64,000 nt of DNA, taken from contig CM034106.1 in NCBI GenBank assembly GCA_019914945.1, forward strand, positions 7,316,001 to 7,380,000, written 5' to 3'. Source of the DNA: Typha latifolia (lineage: Eukaryota; Streptophyta; Magnoliopsida; Poales; Typhaceae). Of this stretch, positions 35,701 to 48,007 are shown piece after piece. The notes under the pieces were generated by a model. It saw only the letters and a program-made list of their open reading frames with translations, had not been told where the DNA came from and made no database searches. A program made the position numbers and the translations under genes. Position 1 is the stretch's first letter; every line of letters begins with the position of its first letter.

Positions 35701-38700
35701 ACATCACATGAGTAGTCTATAAAAATAAAACTTTAGGTAAAACTTTGAAAAACATACTCTTGAAAATACATATTAGGATGATATTACAATTGTCACTGCA
35801 GTATTTGAGCATCTTGTCAAATTATTATAATTTGTAAACAATGATGACAAGACCGAGCTGGGTTTCTTATATAATGCAATAAACATAGCAAAAGAATCAA
35901 TCAAAAAAATATAGGCCAAAGTTGTTGAAAGTAGTGGAAGATGAATAATTCCATATGGAACAAACAACTACATAGATATACACGTTGTTGATAGACATGT
36001 TTTTAAGTTTTAATCTACTTATGTACTTTTATTTATGAATATTTAAAAATTTATTTTTATTTACTTAACTCTTGTTGGCAATTAGGAAGGTAGTCAGCAG
36101 ACTTGAGATAATCAAAAAACAAATCATAAAAATAGTACACCTACCAATACCAATTATAATCCCGACGATATACTTGATAGTGAGATCATTCCATCCACAT
36201 TTGTTGAGGAAAGCCAACGAGGCATAAAGATTGAAGACAGTTTTAGATGTACATACATATTAACAACGTCATGATGAGAATGTTGCTCCCTATGATTATA
36301 GTGTATCAAATATTTATTGTTTAGAGCCATCACAAGATCTATATGCTAGTTATTATCCTCAGTACCCTCAGACACAATATCCATATGGTAATTATCTTCC
36401 CTAGACACAAGTCACACAACAAGATCTAGAGCACCAGGTCCTAAGCATCATTATTTATAAATTTATGGTGATTATGATAATGAAAACCACAAAAATTTAC
36501 AAGAGCTAGTTTGGTATTCATCGAAGTTTTGAATTTTAAGTAAGTAAATATAATTTTTAAGTTTTTATGCTTCATACGTGAGTAATTTTTATTTTCTTAT
36601 TTTCCTGCCATTTTTCTAAATTTTTTTGTATTTTTTATATTTTTAGATATTAATTAGAATTTTACGTAGTTAAAAAATAGTCTGATCTGATACGAGCACC
36701 TAATACGGCTGATACCGATTCCGATCACAATATTGAGAACCTTGAAAATATTAGAAAATGATTCTATGATAGCAAGAAAAAGAGAACAACTACATGCATA
36801 TTTCCACATATGCTGGCTATGGTAGAAATCAAGATTGAAAAATAAAAAAGATAAAAAAATACAAGATACATATGAATCAGCAACAAATAGTAGCTGTTCG
36901 TAATTTAATATAAGTAGGCTGGCCTTAGTGTCAGTGAAGGTAAATACAAAAGGATAAATTGGACCAGAAAATAAAATTTCTCATGCCATTAGTGATTAAA
37001 GTGTAACAGAAGGATTTTTTTTTAACTACGACTGTAGTACAAAAGCAATAAAAAGAGCCTAAACAATCCCCAAATTGATGAGACCTTGCATAAAAAATAG
37101 TTAAATGGCAAAGCAGGATCCATATAACTGACATCAAATAATTTGGATATAGCCATATAGGTTTTCTGACATTTGTGATTACAGATTACTTGTACTCAAA
37201 GTGAGCATTAAAGAACGCAAATAGGAGCACACTGCTCAAATATTTAAAATTTTAAATGTCAATCATTACAGCTTGTAAGGATTCATGAGTCATTATTTAG
37301 CCAAAAAGCTACATTATAGCATAGGACTACCATGAAAACTGAAAGGTGAATCTAAAAAGAGAATGCAAAACTAACTCTGCAATATTAACAAATTGCACAA
37401 GGTAAAAAATGCATAGATTTCTGGCTAAAGAGCATACCTCTTTTGTTCTTTGCTCTTGTGAACTCCTTAGCCTTCTCAACCTCAGCAGCTGCCTTCTTAA
37501 GAAGAACCTTCTCCTTCTTCTCTAACATCTCAAGGGTCTAATTCAAAAAGAAATTTAAGTTAGAAGTACTCGTGGGAAATATGTGACTGGAATAATTTTA
37601 TTTTACAGGTAGCAAGAAGTAATTCTAATGATTTTTTTTAAATGATTCGTCCACTAAATCTTTCAAATTGAGAAAAAGGGATGTATTGGGCCTGTTCTAA
37701 CTTCCACCATCATGTTTTGGTATGCAAATTTTTTTTTAAAAAAAACAAAAGTTCTATTTTAAGTAAACCAGAAAACAATGTTTTTGCATGCATAACTGCA
37801 TATTATCACTAGTTTACTAAAGATCACAAATAAGTTGAAGAAAGGAAAAGAAGGTCAAATGCTAGAAAGTAGAAACTGCTAGTTCAAGTCAGAAGATAGA
37901 AAAGGTGTAAATGGTTTCATTTGTAAGGAGCTCCACATTCACTGAATTTCCACTATATTATAGAACCCTAGAAAGGTACTCGTGGCCTCAAACACCAGAT
38001 TGTGCAATAACTTAAGACACTTGGTACAGTTTCCCGTTGTTGTAATTTGTGGTCATAGTGAAATAATTACAAGACCTAAATTTCAAAACAAACAGAAAGA
38101 GATTCCGTCAAGTGAAAGATATCATGTAAGACGATGATGCCTTCGGATCATGTTGTTCCCACCATCTTATTGGTATTGAAAGGTCTTCATGTTACTTGCT
38201 ATTCACAAAAGAAATTCTAATGTTGCCACTCCTCTGAAAGACCAGGTAATGCACATTTACTCCTAGAGTACAAAAATTCAACTAAGCCACTTTCTTTCAA
38301 CTTCACAATAACATCATATTGACGAAAAGGAAAAACGCAAGAAAGGGCATTGTGCAGTTGGATATATTAAATGGAGGAAAAAATAACTTTTAATAACTTA
38401 ACCATAATACATGTCGAAAAAAAGAAGACAAGAAAGGACATTGTGCAGTAGAGGTATTAAGGTATTAACTATTAAATGGAAACAAGAATGGACCTTCCTC
38501 CTAACTTCTCTCCCTCTCTCCTTGTTTCTTCCTTCTTAGTTGTCCAATCTCCTGCGGAAGCTAGGACTATTAATAAGGCCCTTTATATTAAATGGAAGAA
38601 TCAGGTTTTAAGTCTTCAAATTTGCCTTCAATTTATAGAAGGGCTCTCATATCCGCCTGCAATTACAGGTCAATATGGTGGGTCCACACTCAATCTAGGG

Positions 38701-40079
38701 CCTGCGACAATCCTATACTGCTATGCCCACCCAGCACTACAGGAATATCATGACAGTAACAAGAAATCCATCAAGGTAGCGCCTTTCAACAGCCATAGCG
38801 ATTTTCAGAACATTTGGGGGATATGAGGTAGCGGCACCTAATGTGCTACAAATCCTGCCAATACCACAACACTGCATGAAACTAGAACTACTAATTTCCA
38901 GCTTATCTCCTTTTTACACAAGTATATAAATATATTCTCTCAACAAGCCCTCCATTCTTTCCCTTAAAAAGCTTATCATCCTCCTTCACTTCAAAGATAC
39001 ACGACCACCAAATTTTGATCCATTATTCTCAACTTCTGCCCTTGGGATCTCGGCTAACCTCACGGTAATCTCTGTCCATAGTTCTTATGTGTCTCAAAGT
39101 ATTTAATAGCCTAAAATGCACTGTCACAAGAGGACAGGACAAAGTAACAATTCGATTCACTAACCAATGCAATGCCACTACGGTGAGCATTGACAGATAA
39201 ATTTATTGTGGCTGCATATCTGTGTATTATAGGTATGCAAAGCAGATAAAACTGTGTAGTCTCTAGCGCCGAAAACAAAAACGTGAGTTTGTTTCCAATA
39301 AGTATTTACATAAAGATCTTAAAAAGAGTAGGAAGATACAGATCATTGGGAAGAGATCAAACTAAGGAAAGAGAACAATCATTCATCTACTTGAGTGGAT
39401 GTGATAGAAAGAGGACATCAAGAAGACTAAGTTAACAAGGAAACTTATCAACTTGAGCACAAAAAGGCAGTAGTGCATTTAGTTCACATCATCGTCAATG
39501 ATACATTTCTCTTCTATCTTGGGTTATGGCCATAAAGAAGAAAGAAGAGTATGAGGCAAGAAAGCTTCAAGAAAGGGTTGAGCAACTATTTATGAGCAGA
39601 TGCAGTCCTAATGAAGCCTTTAAGAATTGATCAGATGTCCAAACAAAGCAAATTATCAATTTGAGGACAAGAAAGCAGGCTTATTATTATTGAGAGAGGA
39701 AAAAATGACTTTCAAATTTCAAATATCTATCGAATGATCTATTTCTTTCTGCTCATTCTCAAAACTAGACATAAATATGATCTCGACAGTCAATGCAATG
39801 AAAGGAATCTCCTCCTCCTCATCATATCCAGTCATTCACTTTTATAAACATAAATATGATCGGATTAGTTTATAATTGGCGAAGGCATTTTTCACAACAA
39901 CAGATCAACTCCCAATTATATGATAGCAGATCAACTACCACTTACACAAAATTCATGAAAAAAAAATCATAAGATCAGCCTTTTGCAGTTGAAAAGGTAA
40001 AATTTACCTCATTTAGCTTGTCCAAAGTGGCCAAGGCATTGGTTTGCTCCTTCGGCTTCCCAAAAATCCTACTAAACAT
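32736..40079 (-). CDS. VPS32: ESCRT-III subunit VPS32/SNF7 (CHMP4-type)
   Basis: This is the main filament-forming ESCRT-III protein, which sorts membrane cargo into multivesicular endosomes. Coding exons on the minus strand are 40079-40008, 37537-37438, 33706-33621, 33533-33442, 33126-33012 and 32927-32736, giving 218 aa ending in TAG; plant SNF7 proteins are about 213-220 aa. It starts MFSRIFGKPKEQ and continues with the conserved helical core (LEMLEKKE.VL.KK, RAAIQCLKRK, EEQ-type YEQQVEQL, TVDALRTGAAAMKAM, DVDKTMDEINEQ). The acidic tail has EDELEAELEELE and a C-terminal ELAALQAEM, the MIM-type motif bound by the VPS4/LIP5 machinery. The basic N-terminal half and acidic C-terminal half are as expected. 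Introns 1 (2.5 kb) and 2 (3.7 kb) are large; intron 2 hosts a whole hAT element. The identification is firm. Confidence 0.97.
33851..36744 (+). mobile_element. hAT transposon with degenerate transposase, in VPS32 intron 2
   Basis: Ends are CAAGGTTCCCAG at the left and GAGAACCTTG at the right (inverted repeats). 8 bp flanks gaaatatt (33843-33850) and aaaatatt (36745-36752) match 7/8. It lies antisense to the host gene. Inside is a broken plant hAT transposase, described separately. It is the likely parent family of the derivative at 3656-4362, with which it shares both ends. Confidence 0.88.
34410..35710 (+). pseudogene. hAT transposase remnant (BED finger, DUF659)
   Basis: The N-terminal part reads DNGWQYC, a stop, then VKCN, a stop, then CGKEMSGGV (about 34445-34535). 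This is a BED-type zinc finger of plant hAT transposases with two in-frame stops. Farther on, about 35320-35700 reads SVDATTNFKIAKYIYQLMDK, IAVQIVTYNKANYK, LLMIKIPYLY, a CCTLC segment and WVLNLLRQMTSDREI. These follow the order of the DUF659 RNase-H-like region, in which this copy has tyrosine where the family has D in VVTDNA. The copy is dead. Confidence 0.85.
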
Positions 40080-40112
40080 TGTCGCCGCCTTCTAATCAAA
40101 CAAAACTCGAAC

Positions 40113-40374
40113 CTGAAAACGAACAAAGAACTAGATCAAACTCAAACCCTCGATCCTTTTCCCAAAGCTCTACTTGACCAAAAGATTTCATCTTTGATCT
40201 ATTTGGTATAAGAACAGACAAACATAACACTTGGGTCGATCGATCCGATGAAGGATCCGACAAATTGTGGATAGAAGGAGAGATGTGGCTCGAAACCAAT
40301 CGAAATTCCCACAAAATCGTACCTAACCTCGTCGCCTCACAAAGAAATTGATCAATCGATCGATAGATACTCAC
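40113..40374 (-). other. Probable 5'UTR intron of VPS32
   Basis: The minus strand has a good donor GTGAGTATC at 40374 and an acceptor TTTTCAG ending at 40113, 34 nt before the ATG at 40079. The 5'UTR exon would then lie above 40375. Leader introns are common in this kind of housekeeping gene. Inferred from splice signals only. Confidence 0.6.
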
Positions 40375-40479
40375 GATTATGGTTTCGTCGAGACGATCAA
40401 TGGAGTTGGGATTTGGTGGAGAAAGAGAAATCCAAGCGAAGAGAGGGAGGATTAGATCTTCTATACAGTGCGGCGAGAG

Positions 40480-42532
40480 ATAAGTTCACTCCGCGTACTT
40501 TATTAATACCCTTCCTTCCAAACCTTCCGCTGAGCTGTTAATAGATTATGAGGGATAGTATTTGTTAAAAGGGAAGTGAGTTTATCGATTCCTTAGACTT
40601 AGGAATTTAAGGTTTTGTCAAGGACTGGCAGCTAAAATTAGGGGGAAAAAATGGGATTAATATTTTCTGGAACATTTCACAGATCACACCCTAAATTATT
40701 CGATATTTCAAGTTTTTAATGGATTTATCTTCAAAAGAATCCGACGTTAACCGAAATTCGACAGAAATGTATCAAAAATAGAATATTCCGTTAGAATCGA
40801 GCTTAGCTTTGTGAAATATAATATTCTTCTATTTAAATTTTGGGTGTTTTTTTTGCATGTACATCTATGAGAAGATCATTATTAGCTTGTACATCCTTAC
40901 CGTTTAAAACTTGAATCATTTTCTAATTATTTTTTATAGTTGTATGTTAAAATCCAAAGAGCATTTTTAAATTTTTACTTTTAAATGGATCAAAAATTAA
41001 CTATTTGTTTTATTTTTGAGAACTCGTCTGAAAGGAAGTAATATTAAAAATAAAATAAAAATAGAGATATTAATTAAGTGAAAGATCTACACATCCTACA
41101 CTACCTCTATGGTTAAGGATTAGGACTGACAATAAAGCAAGAACATATTTGTTAAATTAAAACTATATGCTACCTCAGCAACCATCGTGTGTTTAGTCTA
41201 TTAATGTAACCAAAAAAGTATTAGGTAGAGAACATTTTATTGAATATAAATTAGGGGTAATTTCAAATGCACCGTCTCGTCTTTCTTTTTTATACGGTAC
41301 ACATAAACCTCCTGAATTATTACAAATATTTAACTTTTCTTTTTATTAGATGCCGGTTATTATTTTCTATTAGAATTATCTCGTATAAGCATGTGACTAT
41401 CTCCTATGTATCCTTATCACTAGAAATAAAGGAGAATTTTGTGCATAACAAAATAATAATTTTCTTCTTTACAAATAACATCTTTTGTCTTCATTTTTCT
41501 TTTTCCTACTACCTAAAATCCAAGGTCAATCTAGCATCCCCTCTAGAGCTGCACTTGGAATAAGTTTTATTGAGAATAATTCCTATGGGAGATTTCTTGA
41601 ATGTACACATTTCAAAGTCAAGATAAATAATTTTAGTTGTGATAGTTTGACTTTTAGGTCTTCACCCATATAGAGATTAAGTTCTTGTGAATTCTTTTTC
41701 TAAGAGAAAAAAAAAAATTTCAAAGTTGTTATGAAATAAGAATAGAAGTTTCAAAAGGGGGAAGAAAGCATGATAATTAAAAGAATATATTAGAGAAGCA
41801 GTTGAGAAGATTATAAAATACTAATTAGAGTGTATGCTCAATGTTGGACAAAGGAAAGAATGATGTTCCTCATTTTAATTTCTTTATAACTGCTTTTATT
41901 GTCTAGTTATGCAATATATAGTAAGATCCTGATGAGATAATGCTCAATCAAATCCTTGCACTATATTGCTTTCTATATTTAATTATAATTTATTAGATCT
42001 TTTTTTTTATCTTTGGAGTATACTCAATCAGTCAATCAGGTTCTTGCAATTAGCATGTCATATTTAACATCTAAAAGAAGGTTGTAATTCCAGCTTATAA
42101 AATATAATCCAGACCAATGTATTTGTCTTACAAGAGAAGATTTAAAATTTGTCAAGTAAAATATATGCACAAAAAAACCTTAATTGACATCGAATTTAGA
42201 GACATATTAAGGCTTATTATGGGCCTACAACAATCAATGAAAACCTTAAATTTATGCAATATATGGTATAATTAACGTTTGGAACATAGTGATATTTCTT
42301 GTAACACCCTTATCAACTTTTGACATTGTAGCACTTAGATTTTCTTTTTTTTCCCTCTTTATCATTTCACAATAATCTATCAATCTTATGCATTAGCTAG
42401 AATCATCTTCTTATATAACATTAATGGCATTCCATTTAGCTATATAACAGTAATGGCATTCCCCATGCAAACTTCCTCCTCTAATCTTCCTGTCCATAAT
42501 AGCGTTGACATTCAAGTTGGGGATTCCGTGGA
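40480..42532. other. Intergenic between VPS32 promoter and hAT MITE
   Basis: AT-rich sequence. Short frames at 41267-41673 are Phe/Ile-rich chance ORFs. No conserved motif seen. Confidence 0.5.
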
Positions 42533-43105
42533 TAGACATGATCATCGGGCGGGCCGAGCCAGGGTTCGGGCCGGGCTTTTCGGCCAACCGGACTTAAGTA
42601 TTTGTTCACGGCCTGACCCAACAATCACTCGGGCCAGGCTAGAATAATCTAGTCCGTTACCGCCCGTCGGCCCGTGAGAGATCGGGCTAGTCGGTCGGGC
42701 CGGGTCAGCCCAACCCACCAATCACTCGGCCTAACCCATATTTTAGCTATTTTTAGAATTTTTTTAACTATTAGCTCTTTTTTTTTAAATATTTATATTC
42801 CTCCATTTAAAAAAATTAAAAAATTTTAAAGGTGTGCTTAAAATAATGCAAAACGGTATAATACCAAAATTTTTTTTACTATAGCAGCGGTAAAAAAACT
42901 GTAGCAGAATAGACAAAGTACTATAGCAGACAGGCGGGCCACTGTAGCAGAACGGGCGAGCCTAGTTGCCGGCCAAATCGGCGGGCTTTTAGGCTAGGTC
43001 GAGCGAGCAAAGGGGCTGGCTCGTGCCGCCCATGGGTAGTTTAGGCTCGGGCCTAAACCGGGTCCGGGCTAGGCACGGGCGGGCTGGGCCATTTGATCAT
43101 GTCTA
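42533..43105. mobile_element. GC-ended hAT MITE
   Basis: Inverted ends TAGACATGATCA..GG / CC..TGATCATGTCTA with GC-rich subterminal blocks of 'gggccgggc' type around an AT-rich core. Target duplications tccgtgga (42525-42532) and accgtgga (43106-43113) match 7/8. Length 573 bp, non-coding. Confidence 0.88.
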
Positions 43106-43107
43106 AC

Positions 43108-43371
43108 CGTGGACGGTGGGATGCAACATGGAGGAGGAGGGGTGAGGGTGGTGTCGAGTTTATTCTATTAGAGTTCCCCTTAAATATCCACCCGGTGAAA
43201 GCTATTTTGCTGGAGAACTGCCAAAATGCTTTGCATGGTGAAGCGTTGGTATTGCACTCGATGATCAAGGAAGCTCACTCTGTAGCAAATGGGAGATCAA
43301 CCTGGCTATCTAGCGACTATCAAAATTTGGGAAATATGGTTAATGGTAGGGGTGAATACCAACATGACTAG
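43108..43371 (+). other. Unrecognised open frame flanking the hAT MITE
   Basis: A plus-strand frame runs to TAG at 43371 (..GRWDATWRRRGEGGVEF.. to ..NGRGEYQHD). Its GC content is higher than the surroundings. I do not recognise it. On the left side of the MITE another frame (from 42453, MAFPMQTSSSNLP) runs up to the insertion site, but the two frames differ by one position after removing the MITE plus one target copy. It may be an old coding or antisense relic. Confidence 0.25.
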
Positions 43372-43379
43372 GTAATTTC

Positions 43380-44250
43380 CTCTCTCATCAATGATTGCTT
43401 AAAGTTGATTACAAACTCCAATTCTATTAAAATCTAGTAGGACCAACAGACATAACAACTATATGTCTAACAACCTAACTAGATATATGCTTTAGCCAAT
43501 CGTACTTGTAAGGTGTGGCTTGACCCAGCCCTGAAATTTTATCATAACCTGGTTTCTATTTAACAAGTAGGTCTCCGGTTCATTAAAATAAAATAAAATA
43601 AGAAAATACAGTGGCTGTGGTTTGATTTTCTCAACTAATAAGAAGTTTGAGGTTCTAATTCTTGCAAAATTGAATATGTCGTAGTGAGTTGGAGTTGGCT
43701 TATTGTGGCCTTTTGTTACGAGAGAATTGATCAACCGGTCAAGTTAATTATCAAATAGGAGAAATTATATTTTACTTATTTGTGGTTCCGTCTAAATTCA
43801 CTTCACCTTCTTATTATCTTAGGTCTAAATGTTACTTTTTCTAGCGTATTTAATAAAACTATAAGTAAAATTTAAAAATACTATTAGATACAAGATAGGG
43901 ATTTGATAAGTTTTTCAACACATCTAAAATAATTTAAAATTTTAATATAAAAGTAAAATATATTACATATATGTATATTTTTATTATATTTTTGTTATTT
44001 AAAATTTGATCCGTATTGTTTTTAGATACGTCGAAAAACATACCAAATTATCTAAGACTTTATTTTTAATGATTCAGTTATAATTTAGTCAAATATAATA
44101 AAATTAGTAATGGTTTTAATTTGGAGCAAAATGAATTTAGGGGGTAACCTAAGGAGGTAAAATGTATAAAATATTAAAAGCTGATGCTGATAAGGACTAA
44201 ACGGGTTGGTATCCAACAAGACTTCAGAAACCCGACCCACATGGTGCAGT
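43380..44250. other. Intergenic, upstream of bL12m
   Basis: AT-rich; nothing recognisable until the promoter elements near 44265. Confidence 0.5.
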
Positions 44251-44264
44251 CAAATTCTTCTCCT

Positions 44265-44282
44265 AGGGCTTGGGCTTGGGCT
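44265..44282 (+). promoter_or_regulatory. Tandem site II (TGGGCY) elements of the bL12m promoter
   Basis: AGGGCT followed directly by two TGGGCT hexamers (44271-44276, 44277-44282). Site II elements are known in plant promoters of nuclear genes for ribosomal and mitochondrial proteins and are bound by TCP factors. They lie just before a leader exon ending CTC|GTAAGC at 44325, which fits the bL12m gene that follows. Confidence 0.6.
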
Positions 44283-44324
44283 TCTCTCACACTCCGTCAC
44301 CGTTGCACGCCGCCGCCATTGCTC

Positions 44325-45611
44325 GTAAGCTTCTCTCTCTTCTCTCTCTCTTAAGCTTTGCTTTTGAATTTTTGGATCTCCTCGTGTCGTTAGAGTTAAT
44401 TCCTGATTACTAACACGAAAGAAAAGAATTGAACTTTAACCTCTTGTTGAATTTGACAAGCGAAGGCGAACACTATATTGAGCGAAAGGAATCACCTTTC
44501 CCGTTAATAACACATTGTTGTCCTTGAAGTGGTGAACCCAAATCGCGTTTTGAGCTTCTAGTGATGAATCAGCGAAGATCTAGTACGGTTTGATGTGTGT
44601 ATGCCAATTATTAGGCATTCAAACATTGAGCTAAATCATATTGTTGAATCACTTGATCTCGTTCTTGTGTTGTCTTACTATAGTTTGATTGGGAATGGAT
44701 TTTCGGATGGTCTAATTTCTTGGGATAAATGCCAAGTTTTTGTATCTCTTCCACATGGTAGTCTTCTCTGGTGGTATTTTGCATAATTATTCAACAAGAA
44801 TTTCTGTGATCATTTTTGGATCTCTCTATTGTTAGGGTTGCTCTGGTTCGAGAGCCACATTTTGATGCATATTTGTTTGAATAAAGATAATGACGATACC
44901 TAACTAGACAACAATAGAAAGTACATGTTTGGGTGTTGGTATTGAAGATTTCTGCTACTTCCAATCATATCTAGTCGGTTCTTTACAATTTCCGAGATAG
45001 ATGCTTGAAATCAGTGACACCTATATGCTGACTAGGGTACCATTGTTGGAATGATTGTCCTTATATGACTAACTTACATTTTGAAATAAGGTACTTGGAG
45101 ATTTAATTCTAGATGGATAAGTTTTGGAGCACCCAAATACCATGTCCAACTTATTGCATCACTCTGTGCTTTTGTTCAGCACAAACACATGAATGTATTT
45201 CTTGTCCTGCATGCAGTTCAATTTGTTATGAAGTAAAATGTCAGGTGGGAAGTTCCTTCTGTCGCATTGTTTCGAAGTAGTTTTTACTCTGGAAAAGGCA
45301 TTCTTTTACCAATGACCTTTTCTGCAGCATTATCTAGATATCTCAACAATGAATTGATTAGTTGATACGATATAAACTAACCCTACTGAATATCCCATCA
45401 CCCAAAAAGAGAAAGCATTGGTTTCTTTCTTGCTTTCAGAAGATTATTTTTTCCCAAGGGCCACGCTTTTTGCATCTACCTAAATTGTTTGCGGAATTCT
45501 TTTTTTTATGGCAGATAATTGACTGGAATATCATGATCTTTCATAGAGGGCCTTTAATCTGGGAATGCTAGGCATTGCAGATAGTCCAGCAGGAGACTGA
45601 ATCTATCTTCA
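44325..45611 (+). other. Probable 5'UTR intron of bL12m
   Basis: A donor GTAAGC starts at 44325 after a CT-rich, GC-rich leader. Candidate acceptors before the start codon are CAG at about 45580, 45592 and 45611. No ATG in the leader exon is needed. The exact acceptor cannot be chosen from sequence alone. Confidence 0.5.
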
Positions 45612-45656
45612 GTGTCCTTTTCGTGGTTATTTCGTACTTTTAAGGATTTCAATAGG

Positions 45657-46232
45657 ATGAGGCTGTTCACTGGATTAAAAGGTCTATGTGGTTATGTTGC
45701 CACATCCAGGAAATGTATATTACAAGCTCAATGCCGTATGTTATGTGCTGATTTAGCAGCCAAAGACTCGAAACCTAAGAGATACAAATATCCAGAAGTC
45801 TATGATCCATATGGACCGAAACCACCACCATCAGATAAGATCGTGGAGCTTGCTGATCGCATTGCTGCCCTTCCACCTGAAGAGTTGAAACAGATTGGTC
45901 CAACTCTCTTGATAAGGCTTAACCAACCGATTCTGCGGCCAATATCTGGACAAGGTTTCAATTTTGGTCCTCAATCTGGGGCATCTGCTGCAACGGCAGA
46001 GGAGAAGAAACCAGAAAAGACGGCATTTGACATCAAATTGGAGAAATTTGATACTGCTGCAAAGATCAAGGTGATCAAGGAGGTCAGAACATTTACTAAT
46101 CTTGGATTGAAGGAGGCCAAGGATTTAGTAGAGAAGGTACCAGTCATTCTGAAGCAGGGAGTTACTAAGGAGGAGGCAAATGATATCATCGAAAAAATAA
46201 AGGCAGCTGGAGGAGTTGCTGTGATGGAGTGA
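45657..46232 (+). CDS. Mitochondrial large-subunit ribosomal protein bL12m
   Basis: This is the mitochondrial L7/L12 stalk protein, which recruits translation factors to the mitochondrial ribosome. It has 191 aa if started at the ATG at 45657; the frame is open 5' of this, but only with a GTG at 45612, which is not a eukaryotic start. Residues 1 to about 40 are Arg/Leu/Cys-rich and nearly free of acidic residues, like a mitochondrial presequence. A conserved plant segment [17 protein letters not shown] follows at 41-57. The L12 N-terminal dimerisation helices lie at about 60-90 ([17 protein letters not shown]), then an Ala/Glu-rich hinge (about 107-122). The globular C-terminal domain (about 123-191) has [30 protein letters not shown] and KEEA..I..K.KAAGG. 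The coding region is uninterrupted. It could only be confused with the plastid paralogue, but the spacer motif favours mitochondria. Confidence 0.93.
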   Translation: MRLFTGLKGLCGYVATSRKCILQAQCRMLCADLAAKDSKPKRYKYPEVYDPYGPKPPPSDKIVELADRIAALPPEELKQIGPTLLIRLNQPILRPISGQGFNFGPQSGASAATAEEKKPEKTAFDIKLEKFDTAAKIKVIKEVRTFTNLGLKEAKDLVEKVPVILKQGVTKEEANDIIEKIKAAGGVAVME

Positions 46233-48007
46233 TAGATTTTTCCTTTGAGATGCCAATTTTTTATTGACTGGCAAACTTGCATTTCCTGATGAAGCCTGAT
46301 TATAAATGAATATTGCATGTCAGTGTGCCATGACAGTGTAGAAGCTGATCTTTCGAAACATGTTTCAATGTTGATTATAATGTGTCTTTTGGCACTTGAG
46401 TTACCTTAAAAGAGATTTTGTTGCCAAAGTTGTTTAATTGCCTGGCTGTCACTGCTACGATATCTTTCCTATTATATTAGAAGGGAGTCAGATGTAAATG
46501 TAACATCCTGAAGGAAATGGATATAATAATGGTTACTATCCTCATGGGACTCACTAATCCTTTTATTGCCGTTGATTTTATCAAATGAACATCACTCGAT
46601 CTTTTTAATTATCACTTATTGGACCGTCTGAATCATTATTCATTAATCAGCAATGTTCATTTATTACCTACTCCATGTGACCATGTCTATTACTTTGCTG
46701 TTACTTTTCTACATGATGCAATTGTCTGATTATTGTCAAGATGATAAGCCAAAGCATGTGCAGTTGAAGAATCTTTATCAGTTTAGTAATAGTTCTCACT
46801 ATCAATTTCTCCTCTTATTGTTTCTCTTATTGTTTTATTTTGTCCCTTGTTGGTTGGCACACTGCCTATGTTCTACAAATGGATCTGCATGGGCAAAATA
46901 ATGAACCTTGCTACAAGTATTAAACTGTTTATTTTTTACCTTTCCCTCAATATCTTCAATGAACTGAAATTGGTTCTAATTCAGATTTGCATGTTGAAAT
47001 TTTCTTTCTTTTTCTTTTTTGAAGAGATTAAAATGTTGCTGATATCTGTGGCTAAATTCTGCATTGCTGCCATATATTCTTTTTTGTGTGCATGCACATT
47101 TTTGCAGGTTTATATTTAAATTCACTTTGTGGGCATGCCTCATGTTAGTCATCACATAGCCTTTTTCATGTTCTGTGCACATTCTGTTTGTAATTCTTGC
47201 ATCCTCTTGTGATAACTGCAGTTTGTACCTTCCTAACAATGATGTCAAATGTTTTTATTTTTATCCATGACCTCTTACCAGCAGTGTCTTCTGTTTAGGT
47301 AATACAGATATTGGGTATTCCTGACTGATTTTCCCCATAGTTGAGTTGTTGCAGGACAAAACAAGCACCTTACTGCAGGTTGCTGATATGTAAAGAACTG
47401 CCACATTTGTCAAGGATTGAAGAACACAATATCTATTGCTTCTACTTAGATTTGTGAGGATGGTACATGATCAAGATTTTACAAAGCTTACTTGGGTTTC
47501 CTTGCTGCAGCCTCAGCATTTGCTCAAACTAGTAATATACCTAAAGCTTTGTAGGATTCTAGCAATAAACTTTCAAAATAGTTCACCAAGCTCAGAAAGT
47601 TTCATTTCAGTTGAGATGTAACAACTCCATTAGCTGTTCCCCCCTACTAGCTTACAGAAGTACCCCATAGTATCTGTTTCATGTCCTAGTTATCTTTATG
47701 CAAATTTACATGCATATTTACAACGAAGAGCATAGTAATGAATTACCTAGGACTTATGCATGCTCTTAGAAGGCCTCTTATTAAGAAATAATTCATTCCG
47801 TATTCAATTAGGGAGTAAGTATAGATTCTGAACAAAACTGGCCCTCTGAGAACTTTCGAGTTGCTCACATGAATTCCATAACTATACCATTATGATTATA
47901 CAAACAAACTATCGAGTTTTTTCTTGTTTCCATTCAGATTACATCGTAGATACAAAATCTTGCAAATATAAACAATATGAGATTATCAGAATCACCTTAT
48001 CTCTGTC
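46233..48007. other. Intergenic between bL12m and DUF868 (tail to tail)
   Basis: It contains the two converging 3'UTRs. 'Tataaatgaata' near 46300 could be part of the bL12m poly(A) region. No gene-like frame is seen. Confidence 0.5.

Noticed and set aside
38476..38826. 116-codon plus-strand frame within VPS32 intron 1
   Set aside because: No recognisable domain, antisense to an intron, and average composition; most likely chance.
45612..45656. Extending bL12m to the upstream in-frame codon at 45612 (206 aa)
   Set aside because: That codon is GTG; nuclear plant genes start at ATG, and the ATG at 45657 gives a normal presequence length.
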